DNA of 64,000 nt from an uncultured Paracoccaceae bacterium (GTDB taxonomy: Bacteria; Pseudomonadota; Alphaproteobacteria; Rhodobacterales; Rhodobacteraceae), in NCBI GenBank assembly GCA_947492585.1, contig CANLND010000002.1, positions 124,001 through 188,000 on the forward strand, given 5' to 3'. The notes under the pieces were generated by a model. That model ran no database searches. It was given only the letters and a program-made list of their open reading frames with translations, and was not told the origin of the DNA. Below are positions 63,047-64,000 of this stretch, in pieces. Positions within the stretch are counted from its first letter, which is position 1. Every line of letters begins with the position of its first letter. Both the position numbers and the translations under genes were made by a program.

Positions 63047-64000
<954 letters not shown>

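Overview
This 64 kb window is chromosomal DNA from an alphaproteobacterium of the Rhodobacteraceae, most likely a marine Roseobacter-group member. The evidence is the gene set and local order: SspB-fumC-DUF4169-RHH, ccdA, RNase E with a huge acidic insertion in its S1 domain, dctBD, purQ-purS-purC followed by DUF1476 genes, bmt with a separate corrinoid protein and DUF1638, DUF4167-prmC-prfA, and speB-DUF1499. The DNA is moderately GC-rich, coding is dense, many genes are joined by ATGA/GTGA overlaps, and there is no IS element, prophage, integrase or CRISPR array. It reads as core genome with a few lineage-specific islands.

Layout. 1-3.1 kb: the end of sspB, a secreted protein, and fumC coupled to two very small genes. 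3.1-6.9 kb: a cytochrome P450 coupled to a membrane alpha/beta-hydrolase, ccdA and a TusA-like protein. 7-14 kb: RNase E, a 690-bp gap, then dctD and dctB without a transporter. 14-17 kb: purQ, purS, purC and two diverged DUF1476 (ATP synthase zeta-inhibitor family) genes. 17.2-23.2 kb: an MprF-like aminoacyl-phosphatidylglycerol protein, then a B12 methyl-transfer block (bmt, PA0069-type radical SAM protein, corrinoid protein, DUF1638). 23.2-31.6 kb: sufE, a lipoprotein, RNase D, purN-purM, an NmrA-like reductase, rpiB, and a Tat-exported metallo-beta-lactamase-fold hydrolase divergent from a LysR regulator. 31.7-35.3 kb: a CAU tRNA, an EnvZ-like kinase, another MBL-fold protein and two tRNA-Asn genes in duplicated segments. 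35.3-39.7 kb: a signalling island (hybrid kinase with PAS, REC and HPt; periplasmic sulfite-oxidase-fold protein lacking cysteine; divergent LuxR-type regulator and TfoX-domain protein).

40-46 kb: ndk, an ABC-F ATPase coupled to MarC, a membrane retropepsin-like protease, holC and pepA. 46.2-53.8 kb: lptF-lptG-lptD-surA-pdxA-rsmA, a tight outer-membrane biogenesis operon. 53.9-58.6 kb: DUF4167, prmC-prfA, a small secreted protein, DUF1499 and agmatinase. 58.9-64 kb: an M20 amidohydrolase divergent from mazG, a nucleoside hydrolase coupled to a GNAT acetyltransferase, a MEKHLA protein, and enolase running off the right edge.

The points most worth following are the DctD homologue that lacks the GAFTGA loop, the cysteine-free periplasmic partner of the hybrid kinase, the split methionine-synthase-like block with DUF1638, the two diverged DUF1476 paralogues, and a dispersed intergenic element with three copies. 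No RNA other than three tRNAs could be supported.
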